The notes: generated by a model from the letters alone, not told the origin. A DNA stretch of 64,000 nt from Liolophura sinensis (GCF_032854445.1 NC_088301.1:38117187-38181186), one strand, 5' to 3'. Positions 50,401 to 61,062 are shown, counted from the first letter of the stretch. A program made the numbers and translations.

Positions 50401-53400
50401 TGTGCGACAAAATGACAATAATGAAAATAGTTATAAATAGCCCAAGGGCCATTTCACAAGATGTTGTGCAGGTCTGTATTATTTACAGACCACCACAGAC
50501 GTAAAATCGGTTGAGTTTACAAGCTGTGTGATATTCGATGATGTTATCACAAATTATGTCAGACAGTAGCATACTGCCTTGGCCCAAACAGCATTCATCT
50601 CCCCAAATTCATTTTCTTGTCGTTTATTTCAGCATTTAGTCAGCAGTTTCTAAATAACAAATATAAGAGTCAGTGCAAAATTCATTAGGGGTGTTGAAGG
50701 TTTATGGGAATGAGAAGATGGCATCTCTCTAGGAAACACTTAAAATTAATTAAAAATCTTATGATATCATTTTTCTCTACATTTATTACAGGTGAAGTAA
50801 GTAAATTTTGCTCCTTCGTCTTTCTCGCATACAAAGGATTTTTTTTTCTTTTATTAAATACAGTTGAAACTATAGAAACACTGTGTTCAAGATGACGTCA
50901 GGGATAACTAGGTCAGCACTGCTTTCATCTTAGAAGCCACCCCTACAATACTGAAGCATAGCAGCCACAGTCAAACACCCAGATCAGCCTCAGAGGTACT
51001 TGGATTTATTGAGCATGAATCTTGTTGTACAACAATCATACTGTAATTTTGTAAACATTTAATTGGGGTCAAAATCACCAGCACAACCCCTCCGGAGGCT
51101 ACGACTTGAACAGGAATACCCCAGCCATGGATCTGCAACTGGGCTATTGAAACATGGTCGCTGGAGTTCCTTGTAAATGATATAGTAGGCCTACTGCATC
51201 AACGGTTCAAGCAGTGGAAGAAATATTCTTCCAGTATGTCCAATTTCTGAGAAAACTATATCTGTCATTTCATCACCAAAGTTCATAACTTTTATCTGTC
51301 ATAGGCTGCTGCTTAGACTATTATAGAGTTAGAGTAATCATTACGTCACCTTACCCTTGATAATGGAGATGTGCTGAAGGTTGGTCCAGTTGAAGTTTCA
51401 CTACACTTTTACAAGATTGTTAAAAATCTAAAAAAATATTTAATGTCGGTTTAAGATAATTTGAATGGTAGTCTTTCAGTGGACATAAACATTAGTCAGA
51501 TGCTGTCTTTCACTTTAATACAGTTTTTGCAAATCTTCCTCCCTACTTCTCCCTCACCTCTGGTCTGAGCTTGTAGACGGTAAGACCACAGTGGGGTTGG
51601 TGACCTCTGGCGTTAGAAGGTAAAGACGTGTCTCTTTAGGCAAGTGGAGATCTCGTAATACTCTCTGTAAAAGGGAATAGAAGTAGTAAATTACTCTTTG
51701 GTTTATCAAAAAGTTATAAGGGGCCTCATAACTATTAGAAGTAAATTCAAAACAGCTTTGTTAAAGACATGGACATCAGAATCAAGCAAACAAAACGATA
51801 ATCTGACTTAGAATCCAGCTAAAGCTCTGAAATTGTTCTTGCTTTGGTTTTGGAAATTATAGTACAATCTCACATACAAATTACCTTATCATCCACTTTT
51901 CTTTGAACCCAGCCTCTCAATTCCTGTTTTGACACTGGTATATTCAATATTTCATTGAGTGATTCTTTGATCTTGCCTACAATGCACACAAAGTGACATC
52001 CTATAACAACACCTCTTTATGCATAACATGTATAGATAATTCATAGCTTTTCACTTGCATCCATGGTATCCTATTCTGGTTTAAAGACGTTATACCTCAG
52101 GCTGAGAGGAAAAAGTTAAGTCCTAATAAAATCAAATTTTATCCATTTCCCTCTACAGCTTAAATTGTAACCCGTCAGAAAATATGAACCTTGCCGATGT
52201 GCTTTTTCACTTCAAACTCCTTTTTAGATAGTGACAGTTAATGACCTAAGCCTTACATGGACATAAAATTCCTAAATAGCCCTCCAGAAACATAATATAA
52301 ACATAATGTATTTTTACTGCTACACTTGCATGTTGAGAAATAAGCCAAAAATTACACTAATGAAAAAAAAAATTACATTACTTTCTCTCAGCATTCAAAG
52401 GCCTTTTTCTTTACTGAAGCTGACACATGACCTACCCACAGTCTCTGTATCGGCTAGTATCAGGGGGATATTCTCATCTCTGTACTCCACTATGAAGTTC
52501 AACATGCGAACAACCCCAGTGCTTCCAGAAGGCCCACTAGTTCCTGCCATTGGGGTTTTGGATGGGGCAGGATTACAGGCCCCTGAGAGATCCACCATGT
52601 TCTCTGTGTGAGGAGGAATGTCTTCAATTGTCACCATTTCTGCAGCTGATCCACAATCGCTCACCTCATTCATCACACTCTGGACAGCAGGCTAAACACA
52701 TGAAAAACAGGAAAATTTACATTTAAGAATTCCACATCAAAACTGTTTTAATATTTGGGATGATATTATTGCGGTATATCAAAAAGAAAACTTGAACATA
52801 TGCAGTCATAAGACACAGAAATGATCACATTAAAATAATATTTTTGTCATTTTTTTAAGGACACAAAAGGCAATGACACAGCACCACGCTGGGGGACAGT
52901 TTTTCTGTTTCTCTGTGCAGCTTTATAACAGGAGGTGACTATAGCCTCCCCTAATTCTACAAGTCTGAAAACATATTTACTTACAAGAAGACTCCAGTCA
53001 TGTTGTTCAAGAATGGCAATAGATGTCTCAACATCTTCAAATCCAGTGCACTCCTAAAACAAAGAAGTAAAAAGCATAAATTGACTGAACTACATGTAGT
53101 AGGTACAGTATGCCCTTCCAATAATAAGCCGAGTCTGCATTTAAGGAATGTCGCATGTTCACACAGGTTGAGACGAGACAGGATGGTGGCTCTCATGAAC
53201 TAACGGGGCTAAAAGGCTTGATTTTATAGCAGCTGCTTGCCGTGACATTGAGCAAAGATTTGGCTATGTGAGATGTGTATTTAGTTCACCAAGTACCATA
53301 AAATCTTGCCTTTTAGCTGTGTTAGTTTGTGAGAACCCCCACCCTGTCTCGTCGATATCTGCTTGAACTTGCGGGACCCCTGAAATGCCGATCCAGGATA

Positions 53401-54226
53401 GTAGCCTCAAACCTCACTTGAAACACTTGATAAGCATTGTTATTGTACGTCATTTTATTCAATTCATTCTAATTTCACAAATTTTCAGGATGGGGTAACT
53501 GTCGGATTTGCCTAAATTGCTCATTTATCATGGTGATGAACATATAAATTCACAACAACCTGTGACTTGTTCCCCTAATCCAAACAAGGCCAGCGCTATC
53601 ATGCAGCTAGCAACGTCTTTATGATCATTCATTGAATGCATGAGCCTGACTGTGATTCCCAAAATCCAAAGAAATTTCTCTTTGTACTTCTTACAACTAC
53701 ATTATATAATTGAGATGTGCCACTGTTGTCAACTACATGCAATAGGCTATCTATCTGGTTATGTGGATACAAAACTGACGCATGAAAACACACACGCTCA
53801 TCTTCTGTCATTCAATGACGTTTAGTAATTTCTATGTGTATGTAGTTATAGTCTTCAGGTATTAACAAAGTGAGAATAAACAATTAAATGTTTGACGGGT
53901 TTGTCTCAGTAATGGCGAAATTAGTCTGTCATTTAAAGGGGAATAATTACATTTAACATTATCTGAGACACGTCATAAAAACAGCTGTATCACGATCACA
54001 ATCACAACAACAAAGCAATGGGCAAGAAAGTATGACAGAAGTCTTTATGAGACGCAAGGAAATGCTGTTTAAATATATTTATCGACGTCTAATACTTTTC
54101 ATACTACACATTTGCACAGAGAAGATATAACTTCATTCATCACCACAACTTGTTATTAAATCAATGAATTTGGTGAAAGAATAACAGTACCTGAAAATCG
54201 GCTAAGACTTGATCTCGGTCTGCCAT
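44465..54226 (-). CDS. FAF1: FAS-associated factor 1 (UBA-UBL-UBL-UAS-UBX protein), complete, 18 exons, 654 aa
   Basis: Ubiquitin- and p97/VCP-binding adaptor; in vertebrates it links polyubiquitylated substrates to p97 and modulates FAS and NF-kB signalling. Coding exons in transcript order: 54226-54191, 53053-52985, 52691-52436, 51976-51885, 51664-51558, 49793-49673, 49317-49231, 48828-48727, 48580-48466, 48264-48201, 48093-48012, 47723-47569, 47269-47136, 46862-46774, 46350-46270, 45755-45678, 45360-45145, 44545-44465. All introns are GT-AG, all phases agree, and the total is 1965 nt including TAA. Domains: UBA about 3-45, first ubiquitin-like 98-172, second 187-265, acidic stretch about 299-320, thioredoxin-fold UAS about 330-474, charged coiled coil about 500-556, UBX 578-654. 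The length is close to the vertebrate protein (about 650 aa). The start MADRDQVLADFQ fits the family; an in-frame ATG 54 bases upstream (54280) could add 18 residues. The p97-contact loop reads YPR rather than the usual FPR. Confidence 0.95.
45341..45598 (-). repeat. Tandem amplification of the FAF1 intron 16/exon 17 junction
   Basis: On the minus strand the exon 17 start (AG|GCTATTTGCAAGTCTCTGGCT, exon base 1 at 45360) recurs in the upstream intron, with the copy starts at 45430, 45500 and 45576 (spacing 70, 70, 76). Copy 2 keeps an acceptor (ATATAG) but its frame ends in TAG after seven codons. Copy 3 keeps AAG and reads AILKSLAEIFK before a later stop. Copy 4 has lost the AG. The intronic part of the unit (TTTATAATGTG-like) is repeated too. 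It arose by tandem duplication across a splice junction; only the copy next to the rest of exon 17 can give full UBX. Confidence 0.85.
46206..46238. repeat. A-rich tract and (AAT)n microsatellite in FAF1 intron 15
   Basis: A run of A followed by about seven AAT units between exons 15 and 16. Confidence 0.9.
47136..48580 (-). other. FAF1: FAF1 exons 9-13: acidic segment and UAS domain
   Basis: Exon 9 is acidic (SDDDETMYNPLLEDDMFDAD). Exons 10-13 give the UAS domain: EFSNRYGECHPVFYVGSLED, then KPLAIYLHHDNSIAANVFCS, NFITWAWDLTHESNR and VFLIILRTRSSREVFSVIHG. The thioredoxin-like fold lacks a CxxC pair, as usual for UAS. The domain is known to bind unsaturated fatty acids in FAF1/FAF2. Confidence 0.92.
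49025..49165 (+). repeat. Interspersed repeat family Y, diverged copy in FAF1 intron 7
   Basis: ACTCAAGAATTTTTCACTTA and ATGATGGCAGTCAGG align in order with the copies at 22395 and 23262; the GGGAGGAAACC block is degraded to GTGAAGAAAAACAG. An old insertion, opposite in orientation to FAF1. Confidence 0.5.
49794..51557 (-). other. FAF1: FAF1 intron 5, the longest stretch without coding between exons 5 and 6
   Basis: A 1764-bp intron. Apart from the fold-back element at its 3' end I see no other gene or repeat in it. Confidence 0.6.
49905..50037. mobile_element. Fold-back (palindromic) element in FAF1 intron 5
   Basis: The left arm (about 49905-49953) reads ATTGAAGTCAAGGCATCACT followed by GCGTGAATGTACAAGGTTTC. 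The right arm (about 49989-50037), reverse complemented, gives ATGAAGTCAAGGCATCACGA followed by CGTAAATGTAAAAGGTTTTC. The arms of nearly 50 bp are about 85 percent alike around a loop of about 35 bp. It is probably a fold-back MITE or a hairpin-forming inverted duplication; no clear target duplication was seen. Confidence 0.75.
52985..54226 (-). other. FAF1: FAF1 exons 1-2: UBA domain
   Basis: Exon 1 gives 12 residues ending ADFQ with donor CAG|GTACTG. Exon 2 starts ECTGFEDVETSIAILEQHDW with donor CTT|GTAAGT. The third helix is completed by the start of exon 3 (PAVQSVMNEV). The CTGFED loop and LEQHDW helix are typical of the FAF1/FAF2 UBA domain, which binds ubiquitin chains. Confidence 0.93.
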
Positions 54227-54269
54227 TTTCGTCTGTCTGTTGTTATCCTGATTTGCGCAGTGATGACTC

Positions 54270-54340
54270 GACCTGTCCATTTCCGGTAATGCCAAGCCTT
54301 CCAAAAGCATGTTGGGTAATTACATTTCCATAGCAACAAC
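54270..54340 (-). promoter_or_regulatory. Candidate FAF1 core promoter elements (ETS-like, ZNF143/Staf-like, X-box-like)
   Basis: Just upstream of the FAF1 start are CCGGAAAT (ETS-like, 54279-54286 on the minus strand), GCATGTTGGG (54307-54316, plus strand, matching the ZNF143/Staf core GCATGYTGGG) and ATTTCC-AT-AGCAAC (54324-54337), which fits the RFX X-box pattern RYYNYY-N(1-3)-RRNRAC. There is no TATA box. The matches are by eye. Such combinations are common near housekeeping and ciliary gene starts, but the transcription start site is unknown. Confidence 0.35.
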
Positions 54341-55861
54341 TTTAATTTTTTTGTAAACACATTCTAGACACACTTGGCTGCTCGTTGACTAATACCTCAA
54401 ATTGTCCACGTTTATGGCGTTTATTTGAATAATCCACTTAGCAGAAGTAGTTTAGTAAACTTTCCATGAATGAATAAAGCATAGGTTATCGGATATAGTA
54501 GGCTAGGCCTACTTCATAGGCTATTATAGCGAATGGCATAAAGTTCGATTCCGGCTTGTGTCGTTTTGTTCTTGATGACGTATGTATGGCTTTACACTGG
54601 TCGTATTTGAGCATTTTATAGTATATTATTTCGGCTATAAAGGCAGCTATTCAGGAGTGCTGTTGTCACATTTACGGGCACCCCCATACTCAACAGGATT
54701 ACTAGGCCTATAGCTGGTGCAAAGGTTTATTAACCGCGGCCTAAATCTATAGATCTATACGCTTAACCCCCAGTTCCTTGTGGGCTACGAACTGGAGAGG
54801 TGGGAGCTTCCCATAGCCTGAATTTCCGCGCCTACAGGTGTATATAATCTACAGATTCCATTAACGCCCATGTTATAAATGTCTATTGGCCTGTATAAAT
54901 CTATAGGCCTACTAGCTGTCCTGGTGTAGGCTGTAACCTGTCCATATATATAGGGGTCTAATTCTTACATACACTTGAAATTTCGTAGGCCCCCTAAGTA
55001 CTGTTCTGAAAATGTTTGCCAAAAAAACGTGAAATTTCGTCCAAAGTCAGACTTAGGCCTGGCTATATTTTATTTATTTATTTATTTTTTAATTATTAAT
55101 TTATTCGATTGTTGTTTATCGCCAATCTTAATAATATTCTCACTTCCTACACCGCGGGCATGTAGTTTTATGGGTGCACGAGGAAAGCAGATTGCCCGCT
55201 GTAAAAATCGACTTACATACCTTACTGGTAAACTCTTTATATATGTGTGTGAGATATACATGTATGTTGGTCACGTGCGTGTAAGGCATGCATAGACCAT
55301 GGCAAGATTACACAAGAGAGTACCGTAAAACCTTGTCCCCGGTGCCCAGCGGCCGGGGGCATTGAAACCCATATTGTGACCCGTGAGGTCCCATTGCACC
55401 AAGTGATATGTCTAAGGCAATGTAGAAAATTCTGAGGAAAATTCCCTTGTCCGACAATGGGTCTGAACTCACACGCTGAAAAACCTTATATAGTCTATAC
55501 CGAAGACCGCTAAGGCTAATATACAATTAACCTTTCTCCAATTGAACATCATAATTCGGAACGGCCTTGTCAAATAAAATATATTAAAACCTAGGCCTAT
55601 AAGGATTCACTTGCTTAACCTTACAAATATAGAGGTGCACATTCCCTAGCAATGCAAGCTGCTATCACATATATAAGGTCCTCTATAAGAGGACGCCAAG
55701 ATATATCATATTACGCAAACACAATCGTGGGTATATGGAGAACTAATTGTGCTCAAGTCATAAAACACACAAGATCCTAGAGACGCCGAAAAGGAGTTAT
55801 ATTTATACAACGTTTGTTTATTGGACGTCTCTCCGGTCCCTATTTCAATATCACCTGAGAG
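54341..55861. other. Intergenic region between divergent FAF1 and the dynein light chain gene
   Basis: No gene is supported. A GC-richer block at about 55320-55530 (containing GGTGCCCAGCGGCCGGGGGC and TCTGAACTCACACGCTG) has the look of a dispersed repeat, but there is no second copy in this window to prove it. Confidence 0.4.
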
Positions 55862-56069
55862 CGTATATTGTTTGAGTCCATTTCTACGCGTGAGACTAAA
55901 TGCTTTGGTAAATGTTATGAATTCCGTGACGAATGCTATAAAACAGACGTGGTCAAGTACGCGAAGAGGTTGACCCAGTTGGATAGATATGCGAGTCTCT
56001 TACTAAAGAGAGCCAACGCCAAGAGCGACAAGAGCAAGGCAGAGTACCCTCCTATATTCTGTTTACTTG
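55862..56069 (+). CDS. Possible orphan coding exon, unidentified
   Basis: An open 208-bp stretch between an acceptor-like site (CCTATTTCAATATCACCTGAGAG, read in two parts around 55835-55861) and a good donor G|GTAAGC at 56070. The peptide is charged and non-repetitive (KTDVVKYAKRLTQLDRYASL, then KRANAKSDKSKAEYPPIF) and the DNA is more GC-rich than its flanks, as a coding exon would be. It ends in phase 1. Joined to the acceptor at 56740 it would read G-ITQLQENQN and stop at 56770-56772, 12 bases before the ATG of the dynein light chain. I do not recognise the family; chance is possible. Confidence 0.3.
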
Positions 56070-56781
56070 GTAAGCACAAATATGCAGTATAGGCGTAACT
56101 ACATGCATATGGGATATAAGTGTATATATGTACATATGAATTAACTCGTTAAATTCTTCATGTGTCTAAATGCACCTTAACGGAAAACATTTATCAATAG
56201 GAATTGCCACAGGGTAGGCGTATACATACCTCAACTACACCATGTATTCGTCACGAAAAGAACATGCAGGGCTGCATGCCATGCATCAATTGTACACATT
56301 CTGGTCACTAAATAGTGTATTTTCATCATGGGACGTTGTTTTTAAAAAAACTTCTGCTTGCGATTATAGGTGGTATATGTTTTTTCTTCTTTCGAACCAC
56401 ACGTACGATTTCATTATCTCAAACCTACATATAGTTATTCTTGATTGATCACTTGAACCCATATGTATTTAAACGTGTATATTTTCATGTATATGTTATA
56501 TTCGAAACAAATACATGTACAAATTAATGCGGGTTACACTCACGGAAAAATCGAGTTAGTTTTTACTACGGAATGTTCCCTGCATCAGCGAAGCAATGCT
56601 GTCCTTATTGATAAATCATGCATTTATACATAATGAATGAAAAAAATTCTTCTTTTAGAAGCTTAGAGTAAAGAAGAGAGCCCCTAAAACTGTGCACCCT
56701 GCGCGTAAATCAACTGGATAAAATCACTTGTGGTTTACAGGAATCACCCAGTTGCAAGAAAACCAAAATTAAAAGAAAAAA

Positions 56782-57219
56782 ATGGGTGACGGTCGCGATA
56801 CTTCCGGTCTGCGCCCTGGTGCCGTTGGATCTTCTGCAAGAAGCCATTTCCCCAGAATCCCAATGAAATTGGAAAACACTTACAGACTAGAACCTGTGGC
56901 CCAAATATCCAGACTCGCAATGACGAAGGTAATTAAGGACACCTTTGAAGGGATTCTGGGAAACAAGCAATATGATGAAGGAGAGAGTCCCGACCTTGTA
57001 AAACTGTTAAGTGACATGATCAAGGAACAGGTTAAAAGCTTGGGCTACCAGCGGTACAAAATCGTAGCCACGGTAGCCCTTGGACCATCTAAGGGTACCA
57101 CTTTGACTAGTGCAAGCCGATTCGTATGGAACGACAGCTGTGATACATACGCAGAGTACGTCTACACTAACGCCTGCATGTACGCTATCGGAACTGTGTT
57201 CACGGTTTTCTTGGACTAG
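56782..57219 (+). CDS. Tctex-type dynein light chain (DYNLT/TCTEX1D family), 145 aa
   Basis: Small dimeric light chain of the Tctex1 fold, used by cytoplasmic or axonemal dynein for cargo binding; the TCTEX1D branch is often ciliary. After a basic, Ser/Gly-rich tail of about 30 residues the domain begins at KLENTYRLEP, with the two long helices around MTKVIKDTFEGILGNKQYDE and LVKLLSDMIKEQVKSL. The strand pattern follows (RYKIVATVALGPSKG, ASRFVWNDSCDTYAEYVYTN), ending CMYAIGTVFTVFLD, which is the expected C terminus. Similarity to the DYNLT5/TCTEX1D1-like branch is better than to DYNLT1, by eye. A TAA lies in frame 12 bases upstream (56770-56772), so this ATG is the start. A splice acceptor (TGTGGTTTACAG, ending 56740) probably joins a 5' untranslated exon. 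The coding part is one exon, divergent from FAF1. Confidence 0.85.
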   Translation: MGDGRDTSGLRPGAVGSSARSHFPRIPMKLENTYRLEPVAQISRLAMTKVIKDTFEGILGNKQYDEGESPDLVKLLSDMIKEQVKSLGYQRYKIVATVALGPSKGTTLTSASRFVWNDSCDTYAEYVYTNACMYAIGTVFTVFLD

Positions 57220-58568
57220 CAGCTTTATTAAGCCTTTCATATGTACATATATGAATGTTTCTCTTATTATTTTTTTTTTTAAAAAGATCGTGGCCTAAAT
57301 TATTTAAGTACAGGCGAGATGAAATTGATATAGAAAAGGGCCTTGATTTATCCAACCATTTTGGCAATTTGTTATATTTCTACATATATACAGGGCCTGC
57401 ATGCCATAATATGAATGAAACTTTTTCCTGGCTATGTTGTGCTTGAGAAGAACGTTATGTATTTTATGTGACCATGAACAATTTCTTGACGTTATTGGTG
57501 TTATCTAGGTTATATTTTATGACAGGCTTATAAACACGATATTTTTTTTAACTATTTTTGTCGCAGTTGTCATCATACTATACTGCAAAAGTACGCTTAT
57601 AGTCATGTGGAAAAACCATATTCCAAATGCTTCAGTGACACTGACCTATTTTTTGTACCTCTGTTGCATTGCATACAAACACGCGATATTTTGAATAAAC
57701 AGCTATTGAAGAAAAATACAACTGCATGAAAGGAACAGACTTTCCCCGTTTCCCCTAGTGATGACATATAGAGACAACTGTCCGTTGGTACAAGAACGCA
57801 TAAAGCCGTCAAAGGTCAACATATAGCGGGATGTACCGCTCCACAGGTGGATATTTCCGCCTTTTGGAAAAAAATAGTTAAGTCTACTTAAAGTAACACA
57901 AAGCCCAACTATTTCTATTTCAAATAATAATGGTTATTTATCGTTAAAAAGGGCTTTTTTTTTACTCTGGCAAGAAAAAAAGATCAAATGCTGTTTTTTA
58001 GTAATATTTGCCATGTGACAAGCAATAAAGAGTGTACATGTATACACCATAATAAACAGGATATGAATATACCTGTCAGCTCTTAACCAAGCATTAAAGA
58101 GTTTGGAATTGAGGAACAGTGTGTATACTATTACTAGTTTATACTAGTTTACTACATTTTAATATAATGTATAAATTTTATTAAAAATACAAACAAATGT
58201 TCAAATCAATATTGGACATTCGTTCCTGTCTGACATATACTACATGGAAAGGTTATAAAATTATAGTACATTCGCTATAATATACTATCAATCTCGATAC
58301 CTGTTTGGTGAACAGCGTATAAGCGTGGCGGTAAAAAAACTCCTTTTCGGAGTTCAGGTATTTCATCTTGTACCTAGATGATTGCCTCGTCTGTCTCCCT
58401 CGTAGCCAAGCGTTTTGCCATGCCATGCCGCCATTCAGTTGTCATCATGCTACTGTGACATGAACCAACTCCACATGCAACGGTGTATTATCCCAAGGAC
58501 CAGCATGAAGCCTTTATGCCGTCATGGAAAATTCGCCCTCCAGTGAGTTCTATTAAGCATAGTCTTAC
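57220..58568. other. 3' flank of the dynein light chain gene
   Basis: AT-rich with no supported gene. From about 58330 the sequence becomes more GC-rich, leading into the orphan exon candidate on the minus strand. Confidence 0.4.
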
Positions 58569-58647
58569 CTGCCAGGATTCATCCAGAAACTTTCCGGCCC
58601 TCGGTCCATTCGCCTCTTCTCGGCAGCTTTCATAAATGGGTTCTCAG
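58569..58647 (-). CDS. Possible orphan coding exon, unidentified (minus strand)
   Basis: 79 bp between a clean acceptor (GATTCTACAG) and a clean donor (GGCAG|GTAAGA) on the minus strand. The open phase reads ENPFMKAAEKRRMDRGPESF then WMNPGR, a charged and non-repetitive peptide. It enters after two bases of a split codon and leaves in phase 2. No partner exons were found within several kilobases. The opposite strand is also open here, so it could be chance. Family not recognised. Confidence 0.3.
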
Positions 58648-59219
58648 CTGTAGAATCACGTAAAACTGTAGATTATCTTGCAGCTCTATAAATTAGGTCG
58701 GGAAATATGTGCTAAATTGGAGCCCTAAGAACAGAGGGCACATAAATACAGTATGTATAATCTCTTCCTGTTTTAACAGGTGACACAACTTGTCTTGGCA
58801 TTAAGAAGGTTGACTGTAACAAATTAACACTAATCGGCAATACAGAACCAACATGGTTAGTGCACGGTGGCTGTCAGACATCTGATCTTCTCCATGCAAC
58901 CAGTTGTGGTTACCAACATGTATCGCTATTAACATGCAATTGTATGTGTTAGTTATAAATGCTGGACGGAGGTAGTTTCACTGTAAGCTCGCTAAATTAA
59001 CTCATGAAACATAAGATAATCATCTGCACCTAGGTAATGACGCTGACCATGGGAATTATAGCTATATATGGTTATACAGATATGAACTATACGCCTACAA
59101 CAAAAGTAAGGAAACTGGCGTATACCTAATATCGGCTGAATTTTAATAATATTTTTTGCACCGATATAGGTTGGTCAGGTTTATGGGAGTTCCCACCATG
59201 TATTAGTTAAGAATATTAA

Positions 59220-59290
59220 AAAAATCCAGTGTTAATTGCAATTTATTTATTACACGTCACTGGTGTATAAAATTACTCAGAATGCTGTAT
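59220..59290 (+). repeat. Dispersed repeat fragment shared with 23845-23915
   Basis: AAAAATCCAGTG, TTAATTGCAATTTATT and AAATTACTCAGAATGCTGTA occur in the same order as AAAAATCCAGTG, TTAATTGCAATTTATT and GAATTACTCAAAATGCTGTA at 23845-23915. This shows that part of the 23-24 kb region is itself a dispersed repeat. Confidence 0.6.
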
Positions 59291-60024
59291 AGCCATCACA
59301 TCTAACATACGATTACTGTTTAACGGTAAAGCCCCAAATTCCTCGGATCTTGACACAAACTGACCTCCACAGCAATGCCACCTCCAGTGGAATTGATATA
59401 AAAGTGCAACAAAGGCTTCAACTTCACACCCAAAATTCAACTTGGACAGCAATTAAAAGTTTTTAATATGGACAAATGCAATCAGAAAAGGTCACCAGTT
59501 CTTGTCCTTGTTGGAGGAAACATACGGGGAAACATATCACAAAGCGATAGTAGACCAAAGTCAAAAATTCAGTCATTAAGCTTGGCATGCTTCTTTCCGT
59601 TATTTTATCTGAAATTTGTTTTACAATAACTTGCCTAAAATGTACGTTGCGAGGATCTTGTTATGCAAGAATAACAATTTTAAAGTGATCTGAAGTTTTG
59701 ACTTGAGTCTAAGATAACTTTGTGACCCCGCGACCTGGTGTCCTACCACCAGCATGCCCATACATGATGCCGAGGATACATAGGACACGTAGGACTGGCA
59801 GACCACCGATTATGTCCCAACCAAGTTCCAGATGAATGGGACAGCCCCTACTCCGCACATGTGATACTTTATGAAATGTGTCTTTTCATTGTTTTAATGC
59901 TATTGTATTCAAACTGTGATTTTGAGACATTCCAGATAAGTGACGTCTTCAAATTGCATTTTATCAGCACTGCATTTCTAACCTAATCCATGGCTCTAGA
60001 GTTGTCTAATCTACCTTTTAAACC

Positions 60025-60145
60025 TTTACATGAACAGTCAAAATAAAATAATAATTGAGGTAATTAAGTGACAAAAGGCTAGATTTCATCAGTTATGTGT
60101 GACCATTTGCCAACTGGCGCATTGTTGTCACTGCTCTAGTTTACT
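60025..60145 (+). repeat. Interspersed repeat family X, copy
   Basis: ATGAACAGTCAAAATAAAAT, TTCATCAGTTATGTGTGACC and CATTTGCCAACTGGCGCATT, then GTCACTGCTCTAGTTT, match the copy at 19285-19410 in order. Confidence 0.65.
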
Positions 60146-61030
60146 CTCCGTGATGTTGACTTTCGTATAGCTAAGACGACATGGGACCAAAAGATCTAAG
60201 TAGGCCTATGCATATGTCACCAGAAAATCATCTGCAGCTGTCATGGGAAGATGAGAAGCAGAACCTGCCAAGCCAACTTTGACCTGCAGTACTCAGTCAG
60301 CTGGCTTCAGGGCTGGAAATGCAGATGGTGTGGAAGGTTGTGAAGAGAAGAGGATGTATCCAGGCCATCACCAAAGACTGCAGAAGAGGTAAAGTGTTTG
60401 GCACACACTGACTGACACAATTCCCGAGCACACTAGGTTTTGTCCTGACGTCCCTGACTGACGAGAACATGCCCTGTCGTTAAGGCGTGACGTGAAGAGT
60501 GTCAGCTGGGCCTAATCAAGCAGCTATAGGTGAATAATCTGCAACATCTTAGCACATGAAAAGTTCAACAAACGGTGGTGATTTCCATTTGTAATTTTAG
60601 CACTGGAGCAGAAAATGAACGTCATACAAAAAGCTTTGGGGATACAGCCTGGGATGGAACACTGTACTGAAACACAGACAGATGGAAAGACAGACTTACA
60701 GGCAGATATTTATCAAACATGAGAACAAAATGCAATGTAAGAGAGCACCATCACAATGTGCAAGGTAAATGTATGCATTAAAGCAGCTAAGGACAGTTTC
60801 ATATGCAATTTCTTTATATACAGTTTGAATAGTTGGTGAGACAAACTTACATATTTTTCTCCGAAATGTCTCGCGGAGGTATAAAAACGACAAAAGTCGA
60901 CTGAATTTTATATCAAAAAACTACATGTAAGATTGCCAACTTACCATATCATAAATCTTAAAATAGCTTATGGGTAGACATTACACTAGACAGTCACAAG
61001 CCTTATTTGCGGAGTAAGCCGGAGCGCTCT

Positions 61031-61062
<32 letters not shown>

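Larger units (their letters stand above)
49231..52691 (-). other. FAF1: FAF1 exons 3-7: linker and two ubiquitin-like domains
   Basis: Exon 3 carries a Ser/Pro/Gly-rich linker, then LNFIVEYRDENIPLILADTE. Exons 4-5 complete the first ubiquitin-like fold (IPVSKQELRGW, DLHLPKETRLYLLTPE). Exons 6-7 encode the second (YTLNITVREPSISIPRQFSL, VAVRHQAWTGWPEDAKDDS). In vertebrate FAF1 the first of these binds HSP70. The acceptor of exon 5 is followed by a second AG two bases on; use of the first one (exon start 51664) keeps the frame. Confidence 0.92.

Noticed and set aside
58456-58640. Plus-strand frame reading TPHATVYYPKDQHEAF then MPSWKIRPP with a GTGAGT donor
   Set aside because: It looks protein-like, but an in-frame TGA lies just upstream with no usable acceptor or early ATG after it, so no exon can be built. 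It also overlaps the better-framed minus-strand candidate.
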